Positions 32,053 to 40,358 of a DNA stretch of 64,000 nucleotides are shown here, piece by piece (the stretch's first letter is position 1; the number at the start of each line of letters is the position of its first letter). The notes under the pieces were generated by a model. That model saw nothing but the letters and a program-made list of their open reading frames with translations. It was not told the DNA's origin and ran no database searches. Source of the stretch: Spirochaetia bacterium (GTDB lineage Bacteria; Spirochaetota; Spirochaetia; CADAEX01); NCBI GenBank assembly GCA_017446885.1, contig JAFSOR010000023.1:1-64000 (forward strand), in the 5' to 3' direction. A program made the translations under genes and the position numbers.

Positions 32053-32915
32053 GATCACTGGGAAACCTGCTTAAGTCGATTTTCAAGACCAGGACTATAG
32101 ATGAGAGCGCTTTCGAGGATATAGAAGATGCCCTTATAGAGGGTGATGTTGGAGCCTCTGCCGCAGTTGCTATTGTGGATGAGCTTCGCACTGTGGCAAA
32201 GAAAGAGAGAATAACTGACTTTGCTTCGCTCAAGGAGGCGCTTTATAAAATTCTGGATGACAGGATAAAGGAATACGACTTCAAGCTTAATGATGGGGTC
32301 AACCTGTTCCTTTTCCTTGGTGTGAACGGTGTAGGCAAGACCACTTCAATCGCAAAGCTTGGCAAGTATCTGCAGACCCACACCGATAAAAAAGTTGTGT
32401 TTGCCGCAGGCGACACCTTCCGTGCTGCAGCCATAGAACAGATTGAGCTGCACGGCCAAAGGCTCGGGATACGGGTTGTAAGCCAGCAGAACGGCTCTGA
32501 CCCCGGTGCTGTGATTTTTGATGCCATAGACAGCGTAAAGGCCAAGGGGGAGGATGTAATCCTGGCCGACACAGCAGGCAGGATGCACAACAAATCAAAC
32601 CTTATAAAAGAGCTTCAGAAGATTGACAAGATTATCCTGAACAAGCTTCCTAAAGAGAATTACAAAAAGTTCATAGTCATAGATGCCACCACAGGTCAGA
32701 ACGGCCTATCGCAGGTGGAGATTTTCAACGAGGCGCTTTCGCTGGACGGCATAGTTCTGTCCAAGTACGACTCTGCAGCCAAGGGTGGCATACTCCTTTC
32801 CATATCGGGCAAGCTGGGAATCCCTGTGGCTTTTGTAGGTACTGGCGAGAAGTACGGCGACTTTGCACCGTTTGATAAAAAAGCATTTTTGGAAGGGCTG
32901 CTTGCGACCGATTAG
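32049..32915 (+). CDS. ftsY: Signal recognition particle receptor FtsY
   Basis: SRP receptor GTPase that delivers ribosomes to the Sec translocon, 288 aa. N-domain first (LGNLLKSIFKTRTIDESAFEDIEDALIEGDVG), then G-domain: GVNGVGKTTSIAKLG near 95, AGDTFRAAAIEQIE, DTAGRMHNKSNL, and the closing SKYDSAAKGG and FVGTGEKYGDFAPFD. The acidic A-domain seen in some bacteria is missing, as is common in spirochaetes. It overlaps both neighbouring genes. Confidence 0.96.
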   Translation: MRSLGNLLKSIFKTRTIDESAFEDIEDALIEGDVGASAAVAIVDELRTVAKKERITDFASLKEALYKILDDRIKEYDFKLNDGVNLFLFLGVNGVGKTTSIAKLGKYLQTHTDKKVVFAAGDTFRAAAIEQIELHGQRLGIRVVSQQNGSDPGAVIFDAIDSVKAKGEDVILADTAGRMHNKSNLIKELQKIDKIILNKLPKENYKKFIVIDATTGQNGLSQVEIFNEALSLDGIVLSKYDSAAKGGILLSISGKLGIPVAFVGTGEKYGDFAPFDKKAFLEGLLATD

Positions 32916-33951
32916 TATTTTCCTTTTCATCTTAACTGCATTCTCTGTTTCTGCCGAAAGCTGGTTTGTATCGAACAGCAGCGGAATGCTTTTCGAAAAG
33001 ATTCATGAATCCCGTAGGGGAGAGTACGAATGGTATGCCAGTGTAGAAGACTCAGGCGACCAGGTGGTAAAGATACTTTACGACAACGCTGGAAATGTTT
33101 CCAAACGCTGGGATATCTTCAAAACCAATGGAAGCGTTGTGCGCGAGATCCTGTCCGAAGGAAATAAAAGGACAGATTCGGAATACCAGAACCAGCGTAT
33201 CATGAAAGAGACTTTTTATAACGGTTCCAAGGTCACAGGCACCAACATATATCTCTACGACGGCAACTTCCTGAGGGAGATTCAGGAGAAGGATGCAAAA
33301 GGAGAGGTCAAGAACAAAGTGACCCTTAAGCGCGATTCCTCAAGCCGTATATCGGGGGCAGATTTTTCCTATGGCGGAGAAAGCTACACCAACCATTACA
33401 TATTCTCGCGTGGCAACCTGATTATGGAGTGGCATGGCATCGACTCACAGACAGGGACATCGGTGCGCTACAACCAGGAAGGAAGCCTTATGAACACCAC
33501 CAGGTGGGAAGATGGGCGCAAAGTATGGGAAGAGAAGTTTGAATACACAGACAAGTATCTTTCTGGCTCGGTTTCCAGGGGAATGCTGACAGGCGAGAAG
33601 ACTGCGAAAAAATATGACAGCGCTGGGAATATAACGTATCAGGAAGATACTGTGGACGATGAGGTTGTGTACAAGCTTTTCTGCGCATACGATTCCGATT
33701 CCCGCCTTATAGACAAGACCGAGGTTCAGGATAACCTGATGGAGCGTAGCAGGTATAAATATGATGGCGACCGGATGGTGCAGGAACAGCAGTACAAGAA
33801 CGGCAAGCTTGTAAAAATAATCGAATATGAATCGGCCGAAAACTATACTGTGGACACCTACATAGACAATGTGCCGGTGCTGCGGAATTATTTCATAAAG
33901 CACAGGAAAGTGAAGAAGGAAGAATGGGAAAGACAAATCATAAATGGATAA
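32902..33951 (+). CDS. Secreted repeat-type (YD-like) protein, unknown function
   Basis: About 349 aa. From a TTG at 32902, with GGAAGGG in front, the chain starts with a signal peptide (RPISIFLFILTAFSVSAES). The rest is a series of short beta-strand repeats with aromatic and Gly residues (ILYDNAGNVSKRWDI; VTLKRDSSSRISGADFSY; KKYDSAGNITYQED; CAYDSDSRLIDKTEV) resembling the YD/RHS-like or toxin-MORN-like repeats of surface proteins. Periplasmic or surface location is likely. Its place between ftsY and lolC, with overlaps on both sides, suggests an envelope role. Confidence 0.65.
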   Translation: MRPISIFLFILTAFSVSAESWFVSNSSGMLFEKIHESRRGEYEWYASVEDSGDQVVKILYDNAGNVSKRWDIFKTNGSVVREILSEGNKRTDSEYQNQRIMKETFYNGSKVTGTNIYLYDGNFLREIQEKDAKGEVKNKVTLKRDSSSRISGADFSYGGESYTNHYIFSRGNLIMEWHGIDSQTGTSVRYNQEGSLMNTTRWEDGRKVWEEKFEYTDKYLSGSVSRGMLTGEKTAKKYDSAGNITYQEDTVDDEVVYKLFCAYDSDSRLIDKTEVQDNLMERSRYKYDGDRMVQEQQYKNGKLVKIIEYESAENYTVDTYIDNVPVLRNYFIKHRKVKKEEWERQIING

Positions 33952-35219
33952 CCTTTCTCTCATTCCGTTATCTGTGGGGAAGGGAACGTGACAGCAAGAA
34001 TGTGACCCAGGTTCTTTCAGCCCTGGGGCTGGCTGCCGGCGTTCTTACCCTTATAACAGTAATCTCGGTCATGAACGGCCTTCAGATGGGTTATATCTCA
34101 TCTATCCTCGAGATAGGCTCATACCATGTCAGAATCGATGCCGACACTATCCCATCTGGATTCGAGGATGCGGTGCGGGGCGAGAAAGGGGTAAAAAGCT
34201 GTGTCCGCTTTGCCGACATCCAGGTCCTTTCGCAGGGGGCTTTTTCCCGTATGAGCCCTATAAATGTGCGGTGTGTGGACCCCGATGCCGCATCCCGTGA
34301 TGCAGGTTTTATGCAGCGCCTTAAAATAACAGGCGGTGCTTTCAGCTTAAAAGGAGAAAACAGCGTAATCCTGGGCAGCGAGCTTGCACGGTACCTGCGT
34401 CTTAAGGTTGGGGACAGCTTTGTGGTCATGGCTATGTCGGGCGAGACATTCAACACACTTAAGCCCCAGAATATAGACTTCAAAGTTACCGGCATATTCA
34501 AGACAGGCTACTACGAATACGACCGTAACCTTGCCATAATGTCACTTGACAGTGTGCCTGTTCTGCAGAGCGGCCCTGCAGGCGAGAAGCTGGGAATAAA
34601 GCTCAACAACCTGTACAGGGACAAGGCTGTAGTGGAGCGCCTGTCCACAATCACCGGCTCCCAGGCTGTATCTTGGCGGGAATACAACAAGGCTTTCTTT
34701 GGTGCGCTACGCATGGAAAAGTATGCTATGATGTTCCTTATCTGCCTTATCTTTGTGGTCATAGGCGTCAATATATTCAACTTCATGCGCCGTTCTGTAT
34801 CCGAGAAAATCGAGGATATCGCAGTGCTCTACAGCCTGGGTGTACGGGAGCAGGATATGAAGCGCATATTCATAACCGAAGGGGCTTTCGTAGGGCTTTT
34901 AGGAGGCACTCTGGGAGTTGCCCTGGGGCTTCTTATCTCCATAAATCTGAATGAGATATTTGTTATAGCAGGAAAGGTGGTATCGTGGCCGGGACAGGTG
35001 TTCGAAAAACTTTTCGGAGACCTTTTCGCCTTTGCAGGGGTGCAGTTCCAGCTGTTCTCGCCAGCATATTTCTACATACAGGAAGTGCCGGTCCAGGTGA
35101 TGTTCGGCGAGGTTGTGTTTGCGTTTTTCTTTGCATTCTTTGCGGCGTTGGTCTCTGCGTATCTTGCAGTAAAGAAGCTGGATGTCAGGAATCCGGCATC
35201 GGTCTTGAGGTGTGAATGA
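33924..35219 (+). CDS. lolC: Lipoprotein-releasing ABC transporter permease LolC-type
   Basis: FtsX-like permease of the machinery that pulls lipoproteins out of the inner membrane, 431 aa. One helix near 30-50 (VLSALGLAAGVLTLITVISVMNGLQ), a long periplasmic domain, then three helices in the last third. The family segment MRRSVSEKIEDIAVLYSLGVREQDMKRIFITEGAFVGLLGG is complete. The order lolC-lolD-lolE with 4-bp overlaps suggests a heteromeric complex. The spirochaete outer membrane carries abundant lipoproteins, fitting this role. Confidence 0.9.
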   Translation: MGKTNHKWITFLSFRYLWGRERDSKNVTQVLSALGLAAGVLTLITVISVMNGLQMGYISSILEIGSYHVRIDADTIPSGFEDAVRGEKGVKSCVRFADIQVLSQGAFSRMSPINVRCVDPDAASRDAGFMQRLKITGGAFSLKGENSVILGSELARYLRLKVGDSFVVMAMSGETFNTLKPQNIDFKVTGIFKTGYYEYDRNLAIMSLDSVPVLQSGPAGEKLGIKLNNLYRDKAVVERLSTITGSQAVSWREYNKAFFGALRMEKYAMMFLICLIFVVIGVNIFNFMRRSVSEKIEDIAVLYSLGVREQDMKRIFITEGAFVGLLGGTLGVALGLLISINLNEIFVIAGKVVSWPGQVFEKLFGDLFAFAGVQFQLFSPAYFYIQEVPVQVMFGEVVFAFFFAFFAALVSAYLAVKKLDVRNPASVLRCE

Positions 35220-35893
35220 TGGATATTCTGGAAGTAAAAAATCTGTATAAAAGCTATAAGAACGGCGACGAGCAGCTTCAGATAATAAAGGGTCTGAACT
35301 TCTCGCTTCCTGCCGGCAAGCGTATGGTCATAACTGGCGAAAGTGGCTGCGGCAAGTCCACGTTCCTTAACATGGTGGGGTCTCTTGACCAGAGCGACAG
35401 CGGCCAGATAATTGTAAACGGCACCGATATCACGGCTCTGGATGCAGCAGGGCTGTGCCAATACAGGAACCAGACTATTGGCTTTGTGTTCCAGTTCCAT
35501 TACCTTTTAAAGGAGCTTACAGCGCTTGAGAATGTTATGATTCCGGCCCTGGTGGCAGGCCTTTCCAAAAAAGATGCCTCCGAAAGGGCTATGGAACTTT
35601 TAGAGAGCGTAAAGATGACTCACCGGAAAGACTTTTATCCATCGCGCCTTTCGGGCGGCGAGCGGCAGCGTGTGGCTGTGGCCAGGGCACTGGTTAATAA
35701 CCCTGCGCTCCTTTTGGCAGACGAGCCTACAGGAAACCTGGATCAGGATAATTCTCGCCTTGTGGAGAAACTCCTTTTCCAGATTGTGGAGCAGCGCAGG
35801 ACATCGCTTATACTTGTTACCCACGACCCCACAATCGCATCCCACGGCGACATAAAAGTAAAGCTTGAGAAAGGAAAGTTCATCGCTCTATGA
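35216..35893 (+). CDS. lolD: Lipoprotein-releasing ABC transporter ATPase LolD
   Basis: ATPase of the Lol exporter, 225 aa. Walker A is ITGESGCGKST near 41, followed by the LolD-type loop FVFQFHYLLKELTALENV, signature LSGGERQRVAVARAL, and Walker B LLLADEPTGNLD. It fits between the two permeases with ATGA overlaps on both ends. Confidence 0.95.
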   Translation: MMDILEVKNLYKSYKNGDEQLQIIKGLNFSLPAGKRMVITGESGCGKSTFLNMVGSLDQSDSGQIIVNGTDITALDAAGLCQYRNQTIGFVFQFHYLLKELTALENVMIPALVAGLSKKDASERAMELLESVKMTHRKDFYPSRLSGGERQRVAVARALVNNPALLLADEPTGNLDQDNSRLVEKLLFQIVEQRRTSLILVTHDPTIASHGDIKVKLEKGKFIAL

Positions 35894-37134
35894 TCCGCCG
35901 TTTCTCCATGTTCTATGCATTCAAGACACTTTTCAGCAAAAGCGGCTTAAGCGCATTCCGCCACATAAGGGGTGCCATAATAGGGGCAGCCATAAGCATT
36001 ATTCCGCTGGTGGTGGTGCTGGAGATCTCCGACGGCATGATGCAGGGAATTGTGGACCGGTACATGGAGATAAGCAGCTTCCACATGCAGGTGACCCTTG
36101 CAGATAAAGAGGCTGTTGAGAAAGAGGATGAACTTCTTGAGAAGATAAGTTCTATTGGCGGTGTGACATATACATTCCCATACACTCAGGGAGGAGGAAT
36201 CCTCTATGGAGAGAAGGGAAGGACAGGAATCACGGTCCGTGGAATCCCAGACACTCTATTCAAAGAGGATGAAGGCTTCCGCCGTTACATAACAGTCAAG
36301 GAAGGGGAGTTCGACCTGTCGGAACCGGACAGCCTTATAATAAGCACCGAGACAGCCCAGCGTCTTAAGGCAAGCGTGGGAGACGAGATTAAACTGCTTA
36401 CAGCCAAGGTCATTCCAGGCCGTCCTATGCTGCTTAGGCCTACACGGTTTACAGTAAAGGGAATCTACAGCTCAGGCTACCAGGAACTTGATATGCTTTC
36501 TGCATTCATAACCCAGGAATATGGCGAAAAACTTTTTAAAGATGACGGCAGCAGGATGCTCGGTGTCAAGGTGGCCAATCCCCACGACGGGCAGCTCTTT
36601 GCCATTGCCGACGAGATACGCTATTTAAACGACGGCGTCCGTGTCGCGACCTGGGACGTGCTTAACGACAGCCTGGTGGCTTCGCTTGACACCACCAAGA
36701 AATTCTTGGTATTCATCATGATACTTATCATGGGGGTGGCATCGGTCAACATTTCATCATCCATGATTATGATGGTAATCTCCAAGCGGCAGGACATAGC
36801 TCTGCTTAAAAGCACAGGGGCCTCTGACCGCGACATAGCAGGCATATTCGTGCTGACAGGGCTTTTCATAGGCATAGCCGCAGCCGCACTTGGCACAGCA
36901 CTAGGCATAGCCGCTGCCATAAATATAAACGAGATTATCGACTTTATCAGTGCAGTGCTCCACTTTGACCTCTTCGACCCAGACTATTACCTTGAGAAGA
37001 TACCTGTGGAGCTTAGCCTTTACAAGCTGTCGGCAGCGGCGGCCCTGGCAGTGCTGTTCGCAGTAGTCGCCTCCTGGTTCCCCGCCAGGCGTGCCGGCCG
37101 CATAAACCCGGTGGAGATATTCAGAAAGCATTAA
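35890..37134 (+). CDS. lolE: Lipoprotein-releasing ABC transporter permease LolE-type
   Basis: Second FtsX-like permease, 414 aa, with the same layout as the gene at 33924: an N-terminal helix (GAIIGAAISIIPLVVVLEISDGMMQG), a periplasmic domain, and three C-terminal helices with MVISKRQDIALLKSTGASDRDIAGIFVLTGLFIG and WFPARRAGRINPVEIFR at the end. Paired with LolC and LolD in one operon. Which of the two permeases is C or E by function cannot be told from the sequence alone. Confidence 0.9.
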   Translation: MIRRFSMFYAFKTLFSKSGLSAFRHIRGAIIGAAISIIPLVVVLEISDGMMQGIVDRYMEISSFHMQVTLADKEAVEKEDELLEKISSIGGVTYTFPYTQGGGILYGEKGRTGITVRGIPDTLFKEDEGFRRYITVKEGEFDLSEPDSLIISTETAQRLKASVGDEIKLLTAKVIPGRPMLLRPTRFTVKGIYSSGYQELDMLSAFITQEYGEKLFKDDGSRMLGVKVANPHDGQLFAIADEIRYLNDGVRVATWDVLNDSLVASLDTTKKFLVFIMILIMGVASVNISSSMIMMVISKRQDIALLKSTGASDRDIAGIFVLTGLFIGIAAAALGTALGIAAAININEIIDFISAVLHFDLFDPDYYLEKIPVELSLYKLSAAAALAVLFAVVASWFPARRAGRINPVEIFRKH

Positions 37135-37148
37135 AAAAGGAGGAATAT

Positions 37149-37376
37149 ATGCCATACATTGCAATCAAAGCCTATCCTAAGGACAAGGAGATCAAGAAGA
37201 GAGTAGCAGAAAGGATCAACCAGGTGTTCCTGGAAGAGTGGGGCTGCCCGCCGCAGGCTATCTCCATATCTTTCGAGGAAGTGGATCCCGCAAAGTGGGA
37301 GGATACTGTCCACAAGCCCGAGATTCTGACTAAGACTGACAAGATGTTTATTCTGGACGGCCAGAAAAAGTTCTGA
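37149..37376 (+). CDS. 4-oxalocrotonate tautomerase family protein
   Basis: A 75-aa member of the tautomerase superfamily. The catalytic Pro1 follows the initiator Met (MPYIAIKAYP) and would be exposed by Met removal. The expected beta-alpha-beta fold follows with ISISFEEVDPAKWEDTV. Substrate unknown; no catabolic cluster adjoins. Strong Shine-Dalgarno AAGGAGGAA. The gene is 15 bp past lolE and may be transcribed with it. Confidence 0.85.
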   Translation: MPYIAIKAYPKDKEIKKRVAERINQVFLEEWGCPPQAISISFEEVDPAKWEDTVHKPEILTKTDKMFILDGQKKF

Positions 37377-37407
37377 AAAAAAAGGTGCTGCCTTTTACAG
37401 CAGCACC
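37376..37407 (-). terminator. Terminator of the tRNA-Pro transcript
   Basis: GGTGCTGC and GCAGCACC form an 8-bp stem with an 8-nt loop. The eight A bases on the left become a U-run on the minus strand, so it ends transcription leftward from the tRNA gene, converging on the tautomerase gene. Confidence 0.85.
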
Positions 37408-37415
37408 ATATTCAG

Positions 37416-37489
37416 TCGGGCTGACCGAACTCGAATCGGTGACCCCAAGTCCCCCAGACTTGTACGCTAACCAACTGCGCTACAGCCCG
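37416..37489 (-). tRNA. tRNA-Pro (anticodon GGG)
   Basis: Folds by eye: acceptor stem CGGGCTG/CAGCCCG, a D-arm, anticodon stem CAAGT/ACTTG with loop CTGGGGG placing GGG at positions 34-36, and T-arm ACCGA/TCGGT with loop TTCGAGT. Discriminator base A; CCA is not encoded. Reads CCC and CCU proline codons. Confidence 0.93.
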
Positions 37490-37509
37490 ATGTTTGCTCT
37501 ATTATATCA

Positions 37510-38028
37510 TTAACGCTCTTCCGGTGCCATAGGGAAACCCTGCACCAGTTCGTCGCTGAGCGCTTCCTTTATATCTGTAACCTTGACATCGAAGAAAAGG
37601 GCCTTGCCTGCAAGCGGATGGTTCGCATCAACAGTAACTCCCTTGTCATCCACCTTGATTACAGTAAGGATATAAGGAACATCGTCGATGGCAGTCTCGA
37701 ACTCCATTCCTACCTTGATATCCTGCTGCACCTCGTTAAGCTCGTCATCATCCCCCATCTTGCTCAGGAAGTTCTCCTTGGGCAGTGTGAATACCATCTT
37801 CTCGTCCCTTATTCCATAGCCTTTCTCGGGGGGTACGGCAACAGAGAATGTATCTCCTGCCTTCTTGCCCTCAAGAGCCTCTTCAAGCCCTATAGGTATA
37901 TTCTTAAAGCCGTGCAGGTATGACAGGGTGCTCTTGTCTTCAAGGACAGTTCCCTGCTCATCCTTAAGGGTGTATTCAATGGTAACAACTTTTTTCCGCT
38001 CTACAATCGGGGTCTTATCTTTAGCCAT
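37510..38028 (-). CDS. FKBP-type peptidyl-prolyl isomerase, SlyD-like
   Basis: A 172-aa isomerase and probable chaperone. The start VVTIEYTLKDEQGTVLEDKS and then LSYLHGFKNIPIGLEEALEGKKAGDTFSVAVPPEKGYG is the SlyD/FKBP pattern with an inserted-flap region between FKBP halves, ending VDANHPLAGKALFFDVKVTDI. No signal peptide; cytoplasmic. The His/Cys-rich metal tail of E. coli SlyD is missing. ATG at 38028 has AGGAGAAAG before it and shares a base with the ddl stop (TGATG), so the genes are coupled. Confidence 0.9.
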   Translation of the reverse strand: MAKDKTPIVERKKVVTIEYTLKDEQGTVLEDKSTLSYLHGFKNIPIGLEEALEGKKAGDTFSVAVPPEKGYGIRDEKMVFTLPKENFLSKMGDDDELNEVQQDIKVGMEFETAIDDVPYILTVIKVDDKGVTVDANHPLAGKALFFDVKVTDIKEALSDELVQGFPMAPEER

Positions 38029-39029
38029 CACTTTCTCCTAAGTGCCAAGGTGCAGATTCTCTCGCACAGCTTTTCGAATGATATTCCAACAGCTTTTGCC
38101 GATTTTGGCAAGAGGCTTGCGCTGGTCATGCCCGGCAGTGTGTTTATCTCAAGCACATACAGGTTGCCATCTGCATCCAGCCGGAAGTCCACGCGGCAGT
38201 AGCTGTCTATCTTGGCTGCCTTTGCCGCATCCAGGGCAATTCTCCTCATCCTGTCCGAAAGCTCCTTGCTTATAGGAGCAGGAAAAATCTCCTCGGAGCC
38301 TCCTGGCATGTACTTGCTCTTGTAGTCGAAAATCTCCGACATCTTGGGGATTATCTCGCCGGCAGCCAGCGCCTGACCGTCAAGCACACCGACTGTGAAC
38401 TCACGGCCCGGGATAAACTGCTCAAGCATAACCTCTGTATCATAAGTATACGCAAATTTGACAGCAGTGTCAAAATCCTTTATATCTTTTACCACGGTAA
38501 GGCCTACTGTGGAGCCCTCTTTATTGGGCTTAACCACCAGAGGCAGCCCCAGTTCGGCAACTGCTTTCTCGGCAGTTACAGGCATCATAAGCCACTTTGG
38601 GGTAGGAACCTGGCTGCGGACAAACAGGGTCTTGGTTATGTCCTTGTCCATGCAGCAGGCGCTGGAGGTGTGGTTTGGTCCGGTGTAGGGGATACCCATG
38701 ATGTCTAAAAAGCCCTGCATCATGCCGTTCTCGCCATTGCCGCCGTGGAGTGCCAGGAAGCATACATCCCTGTCCTCGAGGGCACCGCTCTGAATAAGTG
38801 GCAGAAGCCCGTTTTTCATCATCTTAAGGCCGTTTATGTCAGGCGGAAGCGGTTTTATGGTGTTGGAAAGGAATGCATCCTCGTCCTCTTTCTTTACTAT
38901 TCCCATGGCTGTATCTATGGCTATGACATCGTGCCCCAGCCCCTTGAGTGCCTTGTAAACCTGTGATGCACTGGATATGGAGACATCACGCTCCGAGCTT
39001 TGTCCGCCAAAAAGTACAGCTATATTCAT
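38028..39029 (-). CDS. ddl: D-alanine--D-alanine ligase
   Basis: ATP-grasp ligase making the D-Ala-D-Ala end of peptidoglycan precursors, 333 aa. The N-terminal FGGQSSERDVSISSA motif, the ATP-grasp core (VKPNKEGSTVGLTVVKD) and the metal-binding end VLEINTLPGMTSASLLPKSA are complete. The open frame starts upstream, but the ATG at 39029 follows GGAGGAATAT and suits the family. The window also encodes a VanX-type dipeptidase that would break the product down. Confidence 0.95.
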   Translation of the reverse strand: MNIAVLFGGQSSERDVSISSASQVYKALKGLGHDVIAIDTAMGIVKKEDEDAFLSNTIKPLPPDINGLKMMKNGLLPLIQSGALEDRDVCFLALHGGNGENGMMQGFLDIMGIPYTGPNHTSSACCMDKDITKTLFVRSQVPTPKWLMMPVTAEKAVAELGLPLVVKPNKEGSTVGLTVVKDIKDFDTAVKFAYTYDTEVMLEQFIPGREFTVGVLDGQALAAGEIIPKMSEIFDYKSKYMPGGSEEIFPAPISKELSDRMRRIALDAAKAAKIDSYCRVDFRLDADGNLYVLEINTLPGMTSASLLPKSAKAVGISFEKLCERICTLALRRK

Positions 39030-39090
39030 ATATTCCTCCACCTGAATTATCGGCATCCTTAAGGCGAGATATAACATTAAGTTATATTTA

Positions 39091-39119
39091 TTGAATATAA
39101 ACCTGTTCTTTGGTAAGAT
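39091..39119 (+). promoter_or_regulatory. Promoter of the aryl/2-oxoacid operon
   Basis: TTGAAT (39091-39096), a 17-nt spacer and TAAGAT (39114-39119) lie 33 nt before the aminotransferase ATG, which is preceded by GAGG. No other clear promoter is seen before the M20 gene, so one transcript of seven genes is plausible. Confidence 0.55.
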
Positions 39120-39152
39120 ATGGATAGAAAAAATCATTGAATCGAGGTATCT

Positions 39153-40337
39153 ATGGCAGTTTCATCTCAGATTGTAGAATCCATGAAAAATTCATCCTGG
39201 ATCCGCAAGATGTTTGAGGCAGGCGCAGAGCTTGCAGCAAAGTATGGGGCAGAGAATGTATTTGACTTTACTCTTGGAAACCCGAATATCGAGCCGCCCG
39301 CAGAGTTCGAGCAGATTCTAATCGACTATATAAAATCCCCGGCAAAGGGAAAATACGGCTATATGGCCAATGCCGGCTACCCTGACGTGCGCCAGAAGGT
39401 GGCAGACTATGTTGGAAGCATAGAGAAGGTGAAGATTCCTGCTAAGAACGTAATCATGTCCTGCGGCGCCGCAGGGGGCATGAACTCGGTGCTCAAGACT
39501 ATCCTGAACCAGGGTGACAACGTGGTGGTAAGCGCACCTTTCTTTGCAGAGTACACATCCTATGTGGCAAACCATGGCGGAAAACTTATCGCAGTGCCCT
39601 GCAAGGACGACCTGGACCTGAATCTTGAGGGTCTTGAGAAAGCTATCGACAAGCACACTACTGCTATGATAATCAACTCGCCTAACAACCCTTCGGGCCG
39701 TGTGTATCCGCAGGCAACCATAGATAAGCTGGCAGAGCTCCTCCGTAAGAAGAGCGTAGAGAATTCCAGAGCCATCTATCTTATAAGCGACGAGCCATAC
39801 AAGAAGATAATCTTTGACGGCAACACAGTGCCAGGCACATTTGCAGCATATGAGAACTCAATAATAAGCACATCTTTCTCCAAAGACCTTTCTATACCGG
39901 GCCAGCGGATAGGCTATGTGGTTGTAAGCCCCAAGGCCGAGGATGTGGGCCTGCTGATTGACGGCATAGTGCTGTGCACCAGAATCCTGGGCTATGTTAA
40001 CGCACCGGCAGTAATGCAGAAGGTGGTTGGCCAGATGCTTGGAAAGAGCGTTGATATCAGCTTCTACGAGAAGAAGAGAAACCGCATATGCGAAATTCTG
40101 GGCAATATCGGCTATGAGTTCGTAAAGCCTGAAGGAGCTTTCTACCTGTTCCCCAAGGCACCGGGCGGCGATGACCTTAAGGCTGTGGATGCACTGCAGA
40201 AGGAGAACGTGCTGGTAGTTCCAGGCCGGGGCTTCGGTGCGCCGGGCTATTTCCGCATAGCATTCTGCGTGGCAGATTCTGTTATCGAAGGCTCTGCAAA
40301 AGGCTTTGAGAGAGCTTTCAAGGCATTGAGTAAATAA
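39153..40337 (+). CDS. PLP-dependent aminotransferase (class I/II)
   Basis: A 394-aa fold-type I aminotransferase. NSPNNPSGRVYP carries the cofactor Asn, SDEPYKKIIFDG the Asp/Tyr, and SFSKDLSIPGQRIGYVV the PLP lysine. Family members of this kind act on aspartate, aromatic or branched amino acids. Leading a gene set that contains an indolepyruvate-type oxidoreductase, it most likely converts an amino acid to the 2-oxoacid used by IorAB; the specific amino acid is not shown by the sequence. Confidence 0.88.
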   Translation: MAVSSQIVESMKNSSWIRKMFEAGAELAAKYGAENVFDFTLGNPNIEPPAEFEQILIDYIKSPAKGKYGYMANAGYPDVRQKVADYVGSIEKVKIPAKNVIMSCGAAGGMNSVLKTILNQGDNVVVSAPFFAEYTSYVANHGGKLIAVPCKDDLDLNLEGLEKAIDKHTTAMIINSPNNPSGRVYPQATIDKLAELLRKKSVENSRAIYLISDEPYKKIIFDGNTVPGTFAAYENSIISTSFSKDLSIPGQRIGYVVVSPKAEDVGLLIDGIVLCTRILGYVNAPAVMQKVVGQMLGKSVDISFYEKKRNRICEILGNIGYEFVKPEGAFYLFPKAPGGDDLKAVDALQKENVLVVPGRGFGAPGYFRIAFCVADSVIEGSAKGFERAFKALSK

Positions 40338-40358
40338 TTTTATTGGGAGTGTGAGAGT